Shown in pieces: positions 55,385 to 63,913 of a stretch of DNA of 64,000 nucleotides (the stretch's first letter is position 1; each line of letters starts with the position of its first letter). A program made the position numbers and the translations under genes. The stretch is from Novosphingobium aureum. GTDB taxonomy: Bacteria > Pseudomonadota > Alphaproteobacteria > Sphingomonadales > Sphingomonadaceae. Where the stretch lies: NCBI RefSeq assembly GCF_015865035.1, contig NZ_JADZGI010000001.1, positions 2,793,628 to 2,857,627 on the forward strand, written 5' to 3'. The notes under the pieces are model-generated. The model worked only from the letters and a program-made list of their open reading frames with translations, had not been told where the DNA came from and searched no databases.

Positions 55385-55723
55385 GCGTGTCTGGCCTGTG
55401 AGCCGGGCCTGGACGCCGCACGTGATCCCCTTTCGGGGAATGCAGGGGGAGGAAGCATCCACGGGTGCTTCCTCCCTTACGCTTTCGCAAACGGGGCCTG
55501 GTGCCTTTCGCCAGGCGGAAACGCCCGAACCCGGACTTGCCGCAAGGGCTTGCATCCGCGAGCGGTCTGCGCGCACACTGGTGAACACTCATTCCTGCCT
55601 GCCCCGGCTCGCCGCCGAGGCGCTGGCATCGCAACTTTGGCAGGCCTCGTGCGTTGGGAGCGCACGAACCAGCCCGTCCTGGAATTTCGACACCCGCAAC
55701 CCCGTCACCCGGAGAACTGACCC
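55385..55723. other. Gap between phoX and cytochrome gene (339 bases)
   Basis: No supported gene. A hairpin with an 11-bp perfect stem (55447-55457 with 55466-55476) lies at 55447-55476, likely ending the phoX-like transcript. A promoter for the cytochrome gene must lie in the second half, but no clear boxes are seen. Confidence 0.55.
55447..55476 (+). terminator. Hairpin terminator after phoX
   Basis: Stem GGGAGGAAGCA / TGCTTCCTCCC with an 8-base loop, then TTACGCTTT. The T-run is broken so efficiency is uncertain. Confidence 0.55.
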
Positions 55724-56248
55724 ATGGCATCGAAGACCGCCCTGCGACTGACCGTACCCGCTGCAGCCCTCGCGCTCGTCCTGTCCGCCTGCTCGGGCTC
55801 CGCGCCGAGCGACGATGCGACCCAGGCCGATCTCGAGACCGCCGCTGCGGCCGCTGATCCCGAAGACACGATCGAAGCGCGCGAGGACAACTTCAAGGCA
55901 ATCGCCAAGTCGATGAAGGCGGTGAAGGGCCAGCTCGATTCAGACAGCCCCGATTTCGCGGTAATCTCGGAAAATGCAGCGGAAATGGCTGCGAACGCCA
56001 AGAAGGTACCCGACTTCTTCCCCGCCGGCACCGGCCCCGATTCCGGCGAAGACACCGAGGCCCTCGCCACGATCTGGGAGCGCCCCGAAGAATTCCAGGC
56101 AGCGGCAGCCAAGCTGATCACCGCGACCGACAACCTGAACACCGCCGCTGGCGCTCAGGACCTTGCCGCAGTCAAGACCGCGTTCGGCGAGGCCGGCATG
56201 GCCTGCAAGGGCTGCCACGACGAATTCCGCATGAAGAAGAAGGACTGA
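55724..56248 (+). CDS. Cytochrome c'-like lipoprotein
   Basis: A 174-residue c-type cytochrome. Lipoprotein signal ends with lipobox LSAC (Cys23). An acidic, Ala-rich linker follows, then a helical bundle (about 50-174) with a single C-terminal heme site CKGCH (161-165), the cytochrome c'/c556 arrangement. Held at the periplasmic face of a membrane. Five bases before the cytochrome b561 gene, so likely an operon and redox partners. Confidence 0.85.
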   Translation: MASKTALRLTVPAAALALVLSACSGSAPSDDATQADLETAAAAADPEDTIEAREDNFKAIAKSMKAVKGQLDSDSPDFAVISENAAEMAANAKKVPDFFPAGTGPDSGEDTEALATIWERPEEFQAAAAKLITATDNLNTAAGAQDLAAVKTAFGEAGMACKGCHDEFRMKKKD

Positions 56249-56253
56249 CACCG

Positions 56254-56928
56254 GTGAAGGGTCCCGCGGCAAACCGAGTGCGCCTCTGGGACCTTCCCGT
56301 GCGCATCGTTCACTGGAGTTTTGCGGGGCTGATCCCCGCGCTCTGGTGGACAGCAGAAAACGACGAGATGGCCTGGCACATGCGACTGGGTACAGTCCTG
56401 CTGGGCCTGCTCGTGTTCCGCATCCTTTGGGGCTTCGCGGGTAGCTCGACCGCACGCTTTGCCAACTTCGTACGCAGTCCGGGCGCAGTGTTCCGCTATC
56501 TGGCCTCGCTGTTCGGCAAGGGGCCCCACGCTCTGTCCATCGGCCATAATGCGGCAGGTGGCTGGAGCGTCGTCGCCCTGCTCGGCCTGATGAGCTTGCA
56601 GGTCAGCCTCGGCCTCGTGGCTGGCGATCCCGACTATGGCAGTGCAGGACCGCTCAATCATCTGGTCGGCTTCGAGTTCGCCTACGATGCGACCGAGTGG
56701 CACACCGAACTGGTGTTCAATCTGATCCTCGTGTTCGTCGGACTGCACCTTGTCGCGATCGCGTTCTATCGCATCGTGCGCCGTGACAACATCATCGCCC
56801 CGATGGTCACCGGTTCGCGCCCGGTCCCCCAGGGGTTCACCGGTATGACCCCGGCCCCTGCATGGCGCATACTGGCCTGCGCCCTCGCAGCGCTTGTCCT
56901 CGTCGCATGGATCTGGCTCGGCGCCTGA
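56254..56928 (+). CDS. Cytochrome b561-family membrane protein
   Basis: A 224-residue protein with at least four TMs (VRIVHWSFAGLIPALWW, LGTVLLGLLVFRILWGF, SVVALLGLMSLQVSLGLV, LVFNLILVFVGLHLVAIAFYR) and a fifth at the C-terminus. Heme-ligating His candidates are in VRIVHW, MAWHMR, TEWHTEL and GLHLVA. This is the bacterial/NiFe-hydrogenase type b561. It starts with GTG five bases after the preceding stop. Likely feeds electrons to the adjacent cytochrome c'. Confidence 0.87.
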   Translation: MKGPAANRVRLWDLPVRIVHWSFAGLIPALWWTAENDEMAWHMRLGTVLLGLLVFRILWGFAGSSTARFANFVRSPGAVFRYLASLFGKGPHALSIGHNAAGGWSVVALLGLMSLQVSLGLVAGDPDYGSAGPLNHLVGFEFAYDATEWHTELVFNLILVFVGLHLVAIAFYRIVRRDNIIAPMVTGSRPVPQGFTGMTPAPAWRILACALAALVLVAWIWLGA

Positions 56929-57009
56929 GCGCTTTCAGCGTTCCGGCAGATAAGTATCTGACCTGATTGCTCTACTGCCAGCTCCTCACCATCCTGCAAA
57001 TAAGGCGCG

Positions 57010-57687
57010 ATGGTGAGAGACAAAACGGTGATGGACAATGATGCGCGGCCCATGTCGGGCGACAACAGCTACATCTACTTCGGAAACCTGTTCCCGCACG
57101 AACCCCAGTACCGTTCGGGCCGTTTCCTCGGACTTGCCCTCACCCCGCGCTTCGACCGCGACATCGCGCACGACGCCCGCGCGGCCCTGCCCTTCGACGA
57201 CGGCAGTGTACCCGGCTTCCAGTCGCAGGACGTGTTCGAGCACGTCGAACGCGAAAAGGTCCCCGCAATCCTCGACGACATCTACCGATGCCTGCGCGAT
57301 GGAGGCCTCTTCCGGCTTAGCCTGCCCGACTACAACAGCCCCCTGCTGCGACGGCGCTCGGCCTACGACCATACCGGCAGGGTGCTGTACGACGTGGCCA
57401 TGGGCGGAGCGCTGCAGGCCGCCATGGCCGGCGATGTCGAGGTCAGCCTTCCGCCGGGCGGCGACACGCACTTGTGGTTTCCCACCTTTCACGGCCTGCT
57501 CGAAGTAATTCTGGCCTCACGTATCCGCCACTGCGAGGAAATCCACTTTTACCACTACTGGCGCAATCCCGAGGAATGGGTGGTCCAGCCCTTCGACCAG
57601 TCGCTGATGCCGGTCAGCCGGGTTCCGCCCGCCGACATGCGCGCAGGCGGCAAGCCGATCTCGCTGGTGGTCGATTTCGTCAAGTAG
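57010..57687 (+). CDS. SAM-dependent methyltransferase-like protein
   Basis: A 225-residue protein with a Methyltransf_11-like core: LPFDDGSVPGFQSQDVFEHVEREKV, DDIYRCLRDGGLFRLSLPDYNSPLL. Motif I is not obvious at the N-terminus, which is short. The C-terminal half has no recognised domain. Function unknown; could act on a cell-surface glycan or small molecule. Convergent with the AraC gene. Confidence 0.7.
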   Translation: MVRDKTVMDNDARPMSGDNSYIYFGNLFPHEPQYRSGRFLGLALTPRFDRDIAHDARAALPFDDGSVPGFQSQDVFEHVEREKVPAILDDIYRCLRDGGLFRLSLPDYNSPLLRRRSAYDHTGRVLYDVAMGGALQAAMAGDVEVSLPPGGDTHLWFPTFHGLLEVILASRIRHCEEIHFYHYWRNPEEWVVQPFDQSLMPVSRVPPADMRAGGKPISLVVDFVK

Positions 57688-57721
57688 ACCAGGCCCGGTC
57701 CGCACACTGGCGGGCCAAGAG

Positions 57722-58804
57722 TCATGCAGTCCCCGCAAGTCGCGCGCGCAGGACGCTGGGCGGTGCCCCGAGATGGCGGCGGCAGTAGCGCGTCATGACC
57801 GAGTGCTCGGCAAAGCCCAGCCTTTCGCAGATGACCGGCAGCGCCAGACTGGTGTCCTCGAGATAGTACCCCAGCAATTCCCGGCGCACCTCGTCCTTGA
57901 TGCGGCTGATGGAGGTCCCTTCCGCCCGCAGGCGGCGATGGAGTGTGCGCACGTGCATGCACAGGACTCCCGCAACACTCTCGCACGAGCCGCCGCCAAC
58001 GGCCAGCTGGCGCAGGACGACCGCGCGCACCCTGGCGTGAAATGGTGGCTCGCGATGCGTGAAGCCGTGTTCGATGCGCGCCAGTGCCTGTGCCAGCGCG
58101 TAGGGATCGGGGGCGACAATAGGCGCAGCAAGGTCCTGCGCATCGAAACTGATTCCGTCCGCCCTTTGCCCGAACCGCACTTCGCAGCCGAAATAGCGAC
58201 GATAGACGCGCATTGAGGACATGGCCTCGTGGCGAAAACACACCTGCCTCGCCCGCGCCCGTCCGCCGGTGAGCGCCATCGCGACGAGATGCCCGGCTAG
58301 CAGGATCTGCTCGATCGCCTGGCGCCGGCCACGAGTCCCGGATATCAGGATATCGTGTCCCACGAAGACCTGCCCGGTCGCGCCGACACGCTCGCGCCAG
58401 ACCCGTGCCGCGAGGCTGTGCGCATAGACATGATGTGCCGCGTAATCGAGCGCTTCCCCGTAATTGCGTGCATTGCGCATCGCCGCACCGAGCGGCCCGA
58501 AGATGCCGGGGCCGTTCTGGCGCGCGGCGAGACGAAGCCCGAAGTCGGAGCATCCCAGCCGTGCAGCCGCGACCTCGAGCAAGCGCACGGCGTCGCCATA
58601 CGTCAGGGCCCGCGCTCCTGCGCAGGCGACCTCGGCTGTGCCGCCGATACTGCCGGAAGGCAGCGGCACTGCGGCCTCGCGAGCCACCATCGCGGGATCG
58701 CCTCCCAGTTCGCTCACGAGTTGCTCGAACTGGTCGAGCATTCTTGCATGAACGATATCGTAAGCCTGCTGGCTCGGCCCCTCCTTGGAGAGTGTTCCGG
58801 CCAT
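57722..58804 (-). CDS. AraC-family regulator with arabinose-binding-like domain
   Basis: A 360-residue regulator. The N-terminal part (about 1-230) matches the Arabinose_bd-like PF12625 effector domain seen in OruR-type regulators (LTYGDAVRLLEVAAARLGCSDFGLRLAARQNGPGIFGPLG). The C-terminal HTH_18 (about 265-360) has ESVAGVLCMHVRTLHRRLRAEG and SLALPVICERLGFAEHSVMTRYCRRHLG. ATG 58804 has AGGAG at a good distance; ATG 58858 has none. It faces the NTF2-like gene across a 138-base gap with repeats (see below) and probably controls that cluster. Confidence 0.9.
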   Translation of the reverse strand: MAGTLSKEGPSQQAYDIVHARMLDQFEQLVSELGGDPAMVAREAAVPLPSGSIGGTAEVACAGARALTYGDAVRLLEVAAARLGCSDFGLRLAARQNGPGIFGPLGAAMRNARNYGEALDYAAHHVYAHSLAARVWRERVGATGQVFVGHDILISGTRGRRQAIEQILLAGHLVAMALTGGRARARQVCFRHEAMSSMRVYRRYFGCEVRFGQRADGISFDAQDLAAPIVAPDPYALAQALARIEHGFTHREPPFHARVRAVVLRQLAVGGGSCESVAGVLCMHVRTLHRRLRAEGTSISRIKDEVRRELLGYYLEDTSLALPVICERLGFAEHSVMTRYCRRHLGAPPSVLRARLAGTA

Positions 58805-58870
58805 CGCCGACTCCTGCTGCGGACTTGGTGCAGTGCTCTTGGCGACTTCTCTCTCCATGTCGGCACTACG

Positions 58871-58891
58871 GAAATTTTGTCCGAAATTGTC
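58871..58891. promoter_or_regulatory. Direct repeats, possible AraC-type operator
   Basis: GAAATTTTGTC (58871-58881) and GAAATTGTC (58883-58891) are direct repeats 12 bases apart in an AT-rich pocket of the divergent gap. Direct half-sites at about one helical turn are usual for AraC-family activators. Confidence 0.45.
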
Positions 58892-58942
58892 AAGCAGTCG
58901 GGTCGCCCGGCGTGCCAGTCTCTCCTCCCGGAGAGAGGAAGC

Positions 58943-59476
58943 ATGGAAACAGAACTCAGGACTTTGGTCGATCGCGCCGCGATACGGTGGTGTATCGAGA
59001 CCCTTGCACGCGGCGAGGACCGCCGCGATGCGCAATTGATCGGCAGCTGCTGGTGGCCCGATGCCACGTACGACTTCGGCGTGAAAGCGGGGTCCTACGA
59101 CGAATACCTGGACTGGGTGGTCCCCGGCTCGGACGCCATCGCCAATACCCAGCACGTGCTAGGGCAAAGCTACATCGTTCCGGATGCGAACGACCATGCA
59201 AAGTGCGAGACCCATGTCCTGTCCTACCACCGCATCGTCACAGGCCAGGGCGACACCGACATGTGCATAGGCGGTCGCTATCTCGATAATTTCGAACGAC
59301 GCGAAGGCGAATGGCGCATTGCCCGGCGCGTCATGCTCTACGACTGGTGCAATGACTGGGGGCCTTCGACCGACTGGGCCAGCGGGCTGATGGGACAGCC
59401 CTTCCCTGCCGACCACTACGCCGGGCACGCGAGCGGCGATTTCTCCGAGCACTTCTTCACGACGGTCCGACCTTGA
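58943..59476 (+). CDS. SnoaL/NTF2-like (nuclear transport factor 2 family) protein
   Basis: A 177-residue alpha+beta barrel of the NTF2-like superfamily: LVDRAAIRWCIETLARGEDRRDAQLIGSCWWPDATYDFG, TQHVLGQSYIVPDANDHAKCETHVLSYHRI, RYLDNFERREGEWRIARRVMLYDW. Family members include dehydratases, isomerases and hydrolases for steroids, halogenated compounds and terpenes. The start has a GAGAGAGG site. Its stop overlaps the TTG start of the SDR gene (TTGA). First gene of the second catabolic cluster. Confidence 0.85.
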   Translation: METELRTLVDRAAIRWCIETLARGEDRRDAQLIGSCWWPDATYDFGVKAGSYDEYLDWVVPGSDAIANTQHVLGQSYIVPDANDHAKCETHVLSYHRIVTGQGDTDMCIGGRYLDNFERREGEWRIARRVMLYDWCNDWGPSTDWASGLMGQPFPADHYAGHASGDFSEHFFTTVRP

Positions 59477-60369
59477 GCGCACCACTGGCCGGAAAAGTGG
59501 CGCTCGTCACCGGAGCGAGCCGAGGCATCGGTAAGGGCATCGCGCTCGTTCTCGCCGAACAAGGAGCTTGCGTCTACGTCACCGGACGCACCGTCAAGGA
59601 AGGCGACTACTACCTGCCCGGCACCGTCGGCACGACGGCGCGCGAATGTACCGCACGCGGGAGTGTCAGTGGCGGATCGGGCATCGCGGTCACGTGCGAT
59701 CACAGTGACGACACGGCGGTTGCGGCCCTCTTCGCACAGATAGAGCGCGAGCAAGGCCGCCTCGACATCCTCGTCAACAGCGCGACACAGCTCTCCGAGG
59801 ACCTACTCGACCCGGCTCCGTTCTGGGAAAAGCCGCTGTCCAATCTCGAGATGTGGGACGTGGGAATGAGATCCTACTTCACCGCATCTTACCATGCCGC
59901 GAAGATCATGGCCCGGCAGGGATCGGGGCTCATCGTCATGATATCGGGCTACACCGGGGTGACCTACACCTATGGGGTGGTATTCTCCGCGACCAAGTGC
60001 ACCGTCGATCGCATTGCGCGCGACATGGCCATCGAACTCGAACCCTACGGTGTTGCCGCCGTCTCATTGTGGCAAGGGCTGACGCTGACCGAGAAGGCCC
60101 GCGACAATCTCGCGCGTGCCGCAGACAAGATGACCGGGTCAGTCGCGGGGCAGAGCGGTTCCTCGGTCGAACATCCCGGCCGGGTGATTGCCGCCATGGC
60201 CTGCGATCCAGCGATTATGGATCGCTCGGGCGGGACCTACATCACTGCCGAACTCGCCGATCACTATGGCGTTGTCGATATCGACGGGCGCCGGATCGAG
60301 ACCATGCGTGCAAAGCGGGGCAGCCCACTGTGGGGGCCAATCCGGGAGAACGACTATCATGGGCACTGA
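59473..60369 (+). CDS. Short-chain dehydrogenase/reductase with Tyr-to-Phe change
   Basis: A 298-residue classical-type SDR. Rossmann loop TGASRGIG (13-20), VNSAT (Asn motif), Ser158 and Lys175 are present, but the catalytic Tyr of YxxxK is Phe171 (VVFSATKCTVDR). The fold is most like DHRS1-type SDRs. The start is TTG overlapping the upstream stop (TTGA). It may not be an oxidoreductase of the usual kind, or may use another residue (Tyr165 or Tyr167). Substrate unknown. Confidence 0.85.
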   Translation: MSAPLAGKVALVTGASRGIGKGIALVLAEQGACVYVTGRTVKEGDYYLPGTVGTTARECTARGSVSGGSGIAVTCDHSDDTAVAALFAQIEREQGRLDILVNSATQLSEDLLDPAPFWEKPLSNLEMWDVGMRSYFTASYHAAKIMARQGSGLIVMISGYTGVTYTYGVVFSATKCTVDRIARDMAIELEPYGVAAVSLWQGLTLTEKARDNLARAADKMTGSVAGQSGSSVEHPGRVIAAMACDPAIMDRSGGTYITAELADHYGVVDIDGRRIETMRAKRGSPLWGPIRENDYHGH

Positions 60370-60930
60370 GAGCGGGGCACCCCAAGAACGCGAACGCGCG
60401 ATCGACGCGATGCTTGCCAAGCAGGCGATACGCGAGGCGCTAGAAGCCTTCTCGCGCGGGATGGACCGGTTCGACCGCGAGCCTACCTCTCCGCCTTCTG
60501 GGACGACGCGCAGGTCGCGGCCGGTCCCTTCGTAGGTTCTGCCCGGGAATGCTGGGACTGGGCCGTGCCAATGCACGAACAAGGCCAGAGCCTTACCCAG
60601 CATGGCCTGCTGCATTCCGACATCGACCTCGACGGCGACGTCGCCCATGCCCAGACCTACTATCAGTTCGTGGCGGTGAACCGCGATGGCACTCTGGTGA
60701 TCGCGGGCGGACGTTACATCGACCGGCTGGAGCGACGCTCGGGAAGCTGGCGCATCGCCTTGCGTACCAATCTCGTGGAATGGGCTGGCATGCCGCCCGC
60801 AATTGCGGTGCCCTTCGCCGAATTGCCCGACATCGCTGCCAATGGTCTTTCCTCCCGTAGCCCTGCTGACCCCTCCTACCAGCGCCCGCTGATCAACCGG
60901 CGCGAGCCCGCCAACCCGGCCAAAGGATAA
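60359..60930 (+). pseudogene. Frameshifted second SnoaL/NTF2-like gene
   Basis: The gene starts with ATG 60359 (MGTESGAPQERERAIDAMLA), overlapping the SDR 3' end, and runs in frame 2 to about 60480 (RGMDRFDRE). There the correct frame jumps to frame 1 (AYLSAFWDDAQVAAGPFVGS) and continues to 60930. One base is missing near 60478-60482. Joined, the protein would be about 190 residues with the same fold as the gene at 58943 (FVAVNRDGTLVIAGGRYIDRLERRSGSWRIALRTNLVEW). Either a true pseudogene or a base missed in sequencing. Confidence 0.85.
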
Positions 60931-60934
60931 CCCC

Positions 60935-62101
60935 ATGAGCGAAGCCATCCTCGATTGCTCGGATCTCGACCAGTACCTCGGCAAGACCGTCGAGTCCTCG
61001 CCGATCCGCGAACCTCTGGGCAACACGGACATTCGCCGCTGGGTCCATGCGATGCACTACCCCAACCTCGTCCACTTCGATCGCGACTATGCCGCGCAAA
61101 GCCGCTGGGGTCGGCTGGTCGCTCCGCAGAGCTTTCCCGTGGCGATGGACGAGAGCCATGGCACGGCCGGGGCCTGTCTTGGGCGCATCCCGGATTCGCA
61201 CCTGCTCTTCGCCGGCGACGAATTCTGGCACTACGGCCCGCGCATCTTCGGCGGCGACGTGATCAGCAACGAGCGCATCGCCCACGACTACACGGTCAAG
61301 GAAACCGGCTTCGGCCCGACCTGCTTCCAGCGCGGCGACAACTACTACCGCAACCAGCACGGCGAGCTCATCTGCAAACAGCGTTCCACTGCCCTGCGCT
61401 ACAATGCTGCAGCGGGCGGTGCGCGCGTCGATCCCGCGCAATTCGAGGAACCGGAGTGGAGCGACGACGAAATCGAGGCCCTCGAGGCGCGCAAGTTCAC
61501 CTGGATAAAGATGCTGCACGACCTCGGCCACGACGAGCGCTGGTGGGACGATGTAGCGATCGGCGACCAACTACCGGAGCGCGTCTTCGGGCCGCACTCG
61601 GTCGCCAGCTTCACCACGGAATGGCGCGCCTACCTGTTCACCATCTGGGGCACGATCGACCGGCGCCAGATCGACATGGAAGCGCTTGGCTTCACCCGCG
61701 AGATGGCAGGGCACGAGAACGACCCGGTGATGGAGCGCATCAACCCCGAACTGACTGACGGCGCCTATTACGGCCCCTCGCGTGGCCACTTGTTCCCGCG
61801 CTATGCCCGCAAGATCGGGATGCCCCGTGCCTACGGATACGGCGCCTCGATGGGCAGTTGGATCACTGACTACCTTGCAGGATGGGCTGGCGAACATGGC
61901 ATGGTGGTGCACTCGATCGCCAACTACCGCGGTCCGGCACTTTCGGGAGACATCACCATCCAGACCGCTGAAGTAACCGACAAGTCCATCGAAGAGGATG
62001 GTCGCCATCTCGTCCACGTTAAGCATCTGATGCAAAACCAGAACGGCGTGAAGATGTGCCTCGGCACTGCCGAGATCGCCCTGCCCGTCCGGCCCGGTTG
62101 A
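60935..62101 (+). CDS. Two-hot-dog MaoC-like hydratase/dehydratase
   Basis: A 388-residue protein with two MaoC/FAS1-like dehydratase hot-dog domains: an N-terminal one (about 20-155, NTDIRRWVHAMHYPNLVHFDRDYA and SRWGRLVAPQSFP) and a C-terminal one (about 200-385, SVASFTTEWRAYLFTIWG ... RAYGYGASMGSWITDYLAGWAGEHG). Acyl-CoA or steroid/terpene hydratases have this build. It follows the frameshifted gene by 4 bases, with a GGATAA site, and closes the SnoaL-SDR-SnoaL-MaoC operon. Confidence 0.83.
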   Translation: MSEAILDCSDLDQYLGKTVESSPIREPLGNTDIRRWVHAMHYPNLVHFDRDYAAQSRWGRLVAPQSFPVAMDESHGTAGACLGRIPDSHLLFAGDEFWHYGPRIFGGDVISNERIAHDYTVKETGFGPTCFQRGDNYYRNQHGELICKQRSTALRYNAAAGGARVDPAQFEEPEWSDDEIEALEARKFTWIKMLHDLGHDERWWDDVAIGDQLPERVFGPHSVASFTTEWRAYLFTIWGTIDRRQIDMEALGFTREMAGHENDPVMERINPELTDGAYYGPSRGHLFPRYARKIGMPRAYGYGASMGSWITDYLAGWAGEHGMVVHSIANYRGPALSGDITIQTAEVTDKSIEEDGRHLVHVKHLMQNQNGVKMCLGTAEIALPVRPG

Positions 62102-62125
62102 GCTCGTCGGGCCAAGCAACCGGGG

Positions 62126-63322
62126 TCACCCTCGCCGCAGGCGCGGCCAGGCCGCCGCGAAGATTGCCAGTGCGACACCCGTAAGCCCCAGTCCCGCAAG
62201 GACCGGCGAGCGCATGCCCAGCCCCGCATCGACCGCGAGCGCTCCACCGATTGCGCCAACGGCATTGGCGATATTGAAAGCGGCCATGTTGAGCGCCCCC
62301 ATCATCGTTGGCGATTCAGGCGCCATGTGCATCATCTGCACGGTGATCGAGGGAACGGCCGCATTGAGCAGGAACGAACTCACGAACAGCAGGCCCAGCA
62401 TCGCGACCGCCTGTCCCGCCAGAAGGTAGAGGACCAGCATTGCCACCATGGCAGCGATCAGCGATCCGACCAGAGCGCGAAACCGGTAACGGTCGGCCAT
62501 GCCACCACCCCACAGTGCACCGAGCGCGATACCGAAACCGATCAGCATCTGCGCGAGCGGTATCATGCCCGCGGGCAATAGCGCCACGTCGGTAACCAGC
62601 GGTCCGATGAAGGTGTAGATCGCGAAGAGGCTGGAAACCGCAAAGGAGCCAAACAGGACCATGATCCACACATTGCCCCGACGCAGCGAAGCCAGCTCGT
62701 TGCTGATCGGACCGCCGGCCAGATCGGACCGCTGCGGGACAAGCATGACCAGTGCAAGCGCTGCCACGAGCGCGAGCAGGCCGATCGCCGCGTAGGCCAC
62801 GCGCCAGTCGAATTGCTGGCCGATATAGGTGCCCAATGGCGCACCGGCGATGGTGGCGACAGAAATCCCGAAAAATACCAGCGAGACGGCCCGCCCGGCG
62901 CGCTCGGGGCCCACTATGCGGGTCGCGACAAGCGAAGCAGCCCCGAAATAGACACCTTGCGGCAAGCCCGAGATGAAACGCCCCGCGACCAGCAAAACCA
63001 GATCGCCGGCCAGAGCCGTCATGCAGTTCGCCAGAAAGGCCAGCAGGATCAGTCCCACCAGCAAGCGTTTCTTGTTGAGCCTTGCGGTTGCGATCGTGAT
63101 CAGCGGCGCACCGATGGTCACGCCGATCGCATAAGCTGTAATTGCATTGGTCGCGACTGGAATAGTCAACGACAGGTCGCGCGAGAAGAGCGGCAACAGG
63201 CCCATGCTCGCAAACTCGGACGTAGAGATTGCGAAGGCGCCCAGTCCGAGCGCGAACAGGGCAGCAGCGCTGCCTCGGCTCTTAGACCTATCTTGCACGA
63301 GGGGTGTGATCGCTTGCGACAT
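62126..63322 (-). CDS. MFS transporter, DHA1 drug/sugar efflux type
   Basis: A 398-residue 12-TM major facilitator. Key motifs: FAISTSEFASMGLLP, TRIVGPERAGRAVSLVFFGISVATIAGAPLGTYIGQQFDWR and PSITVQMMHMAPESPTMMGALNMAAFNIANAVGAIGG. This resembles the YdhP/AraJ branch of DHA1. Likely proton-driven efflux; substrate not known. Convergent with the MaoC-like gene. Confidence 0.9.
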   Translation of the reverse strand: MSQAITPLVQDRSKSRGSAAALFALGLGAFAISTSEFASMGLLPLFSRDLSLTIPVATNAITAYAIGVTIGAPLITIATARLNKKRLLVGLILLAFLANCMTALAGDLVLLVAGRFISGLPQGVYFGAASLVATRIVGPERAGRAVSLVFFGISVATIAGAPLGTYIGQQFDWRVAYAAIGLLALVAALALVMLVPQRSDLAGGPISNELASLRRGNVWIMVLFGSFAVSSLFAIYTFIGPLVTDVALLPAGMIPLAQMLIGFGIALGALWGGGMADRYRFRALVGSLIAAMVAMLVLYLLAGQAVAMLGLLFVSSFLLNAAVPSITVQMMHMAPESPTMMGALNMAAFNIANAVGAIGGALAVDAGLGMRSPVLAGLGLTGVALAIFAAAWPRLRRG

Positions 63323-63563
63323 GCCGCTCCACTTTCTGACAGGGGTCCTGCGTGGTCGCGCCTCGCAGGAACAATTTCCGCTGGTCTAGAGGACAGGATT
63401 TGGTCGCATAACCGGCTCTCGTGTTGGTGACGCGGTGAGCATTCCTCAACCACGATCCGAGGCTCGAGCGGCATAATCAGGCTTAACGAGAGCCTATCGT
63501 TCAGCACCTGGTGCCACTTGTTGCGACAAGCTGCCACGCAATTGTTGCGGCTCTGGTGCGGAC

Positions 63564-63590
63564 ACAAAAAAAGGCGCCGTTGGCGCCTTT
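63564..63590 (-). terminator. rRNA operon final terminator
   Basis: A 9-bp perfect stem (63570-63578 with 63582-63590, AAAGGCGCC) and a T7 run on the minus strand, directly after tRNA-fMet. Confidence 0.92.
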
Positions 63591-63607
63591 GTCGTAAGTG
63601 TTTGGAT

Positions 63608-63684
<77 letters not shown>

Positions 63685-63833
63685 TCACCATATTGTTGGC
63701 CTCATGCGCCGGCGCCGACGTGCGTCGGCTTGGCTATCCTCCCGCCTGTCGGCGGTCCGGACGGCCGTTTGGCCTTGCGAAGCCTGTGGCTTCGGGGCGT
63801 TGGCCTGAGACCTTGCGCCTTTTTAGAGACGCA

Positions 63834-63858
63834 AAAAGGGCCCTTGAGGGGCCCTTTT
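63834..63858 (-). terminator. Hairpin between 5S rRNA and tRNA-fMet
   Basis: A 10-bp perfect stem (63834-63843 with 63849-63858, AAAAGGGCCC) followed by TTTTT on the minus strand. It may only partly stop transcription, since tRNA-fMet lies beyond. Confidence 0.8.
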
Positions 63859-63913
63859 CTGGGCGGATGCCCTTTGTCATTGTGATGGGTTTTTTGATCA
63901 CGCCGGCTTCAAT

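Noticed and set aside
52874..55588. A 904-codon open frame opposite the phoX-like gene
   Set aside because: Val/Gly/Arg-rich with no recognisable domain; it mirrors the codon bias of the real gene on plus.
57692..57716. GGCCCG/CGGGCC hairpin between the methyltransferase and AraC genes
   Set aside because: 6-bp stem with a long loop and no T-run; too weak to call.
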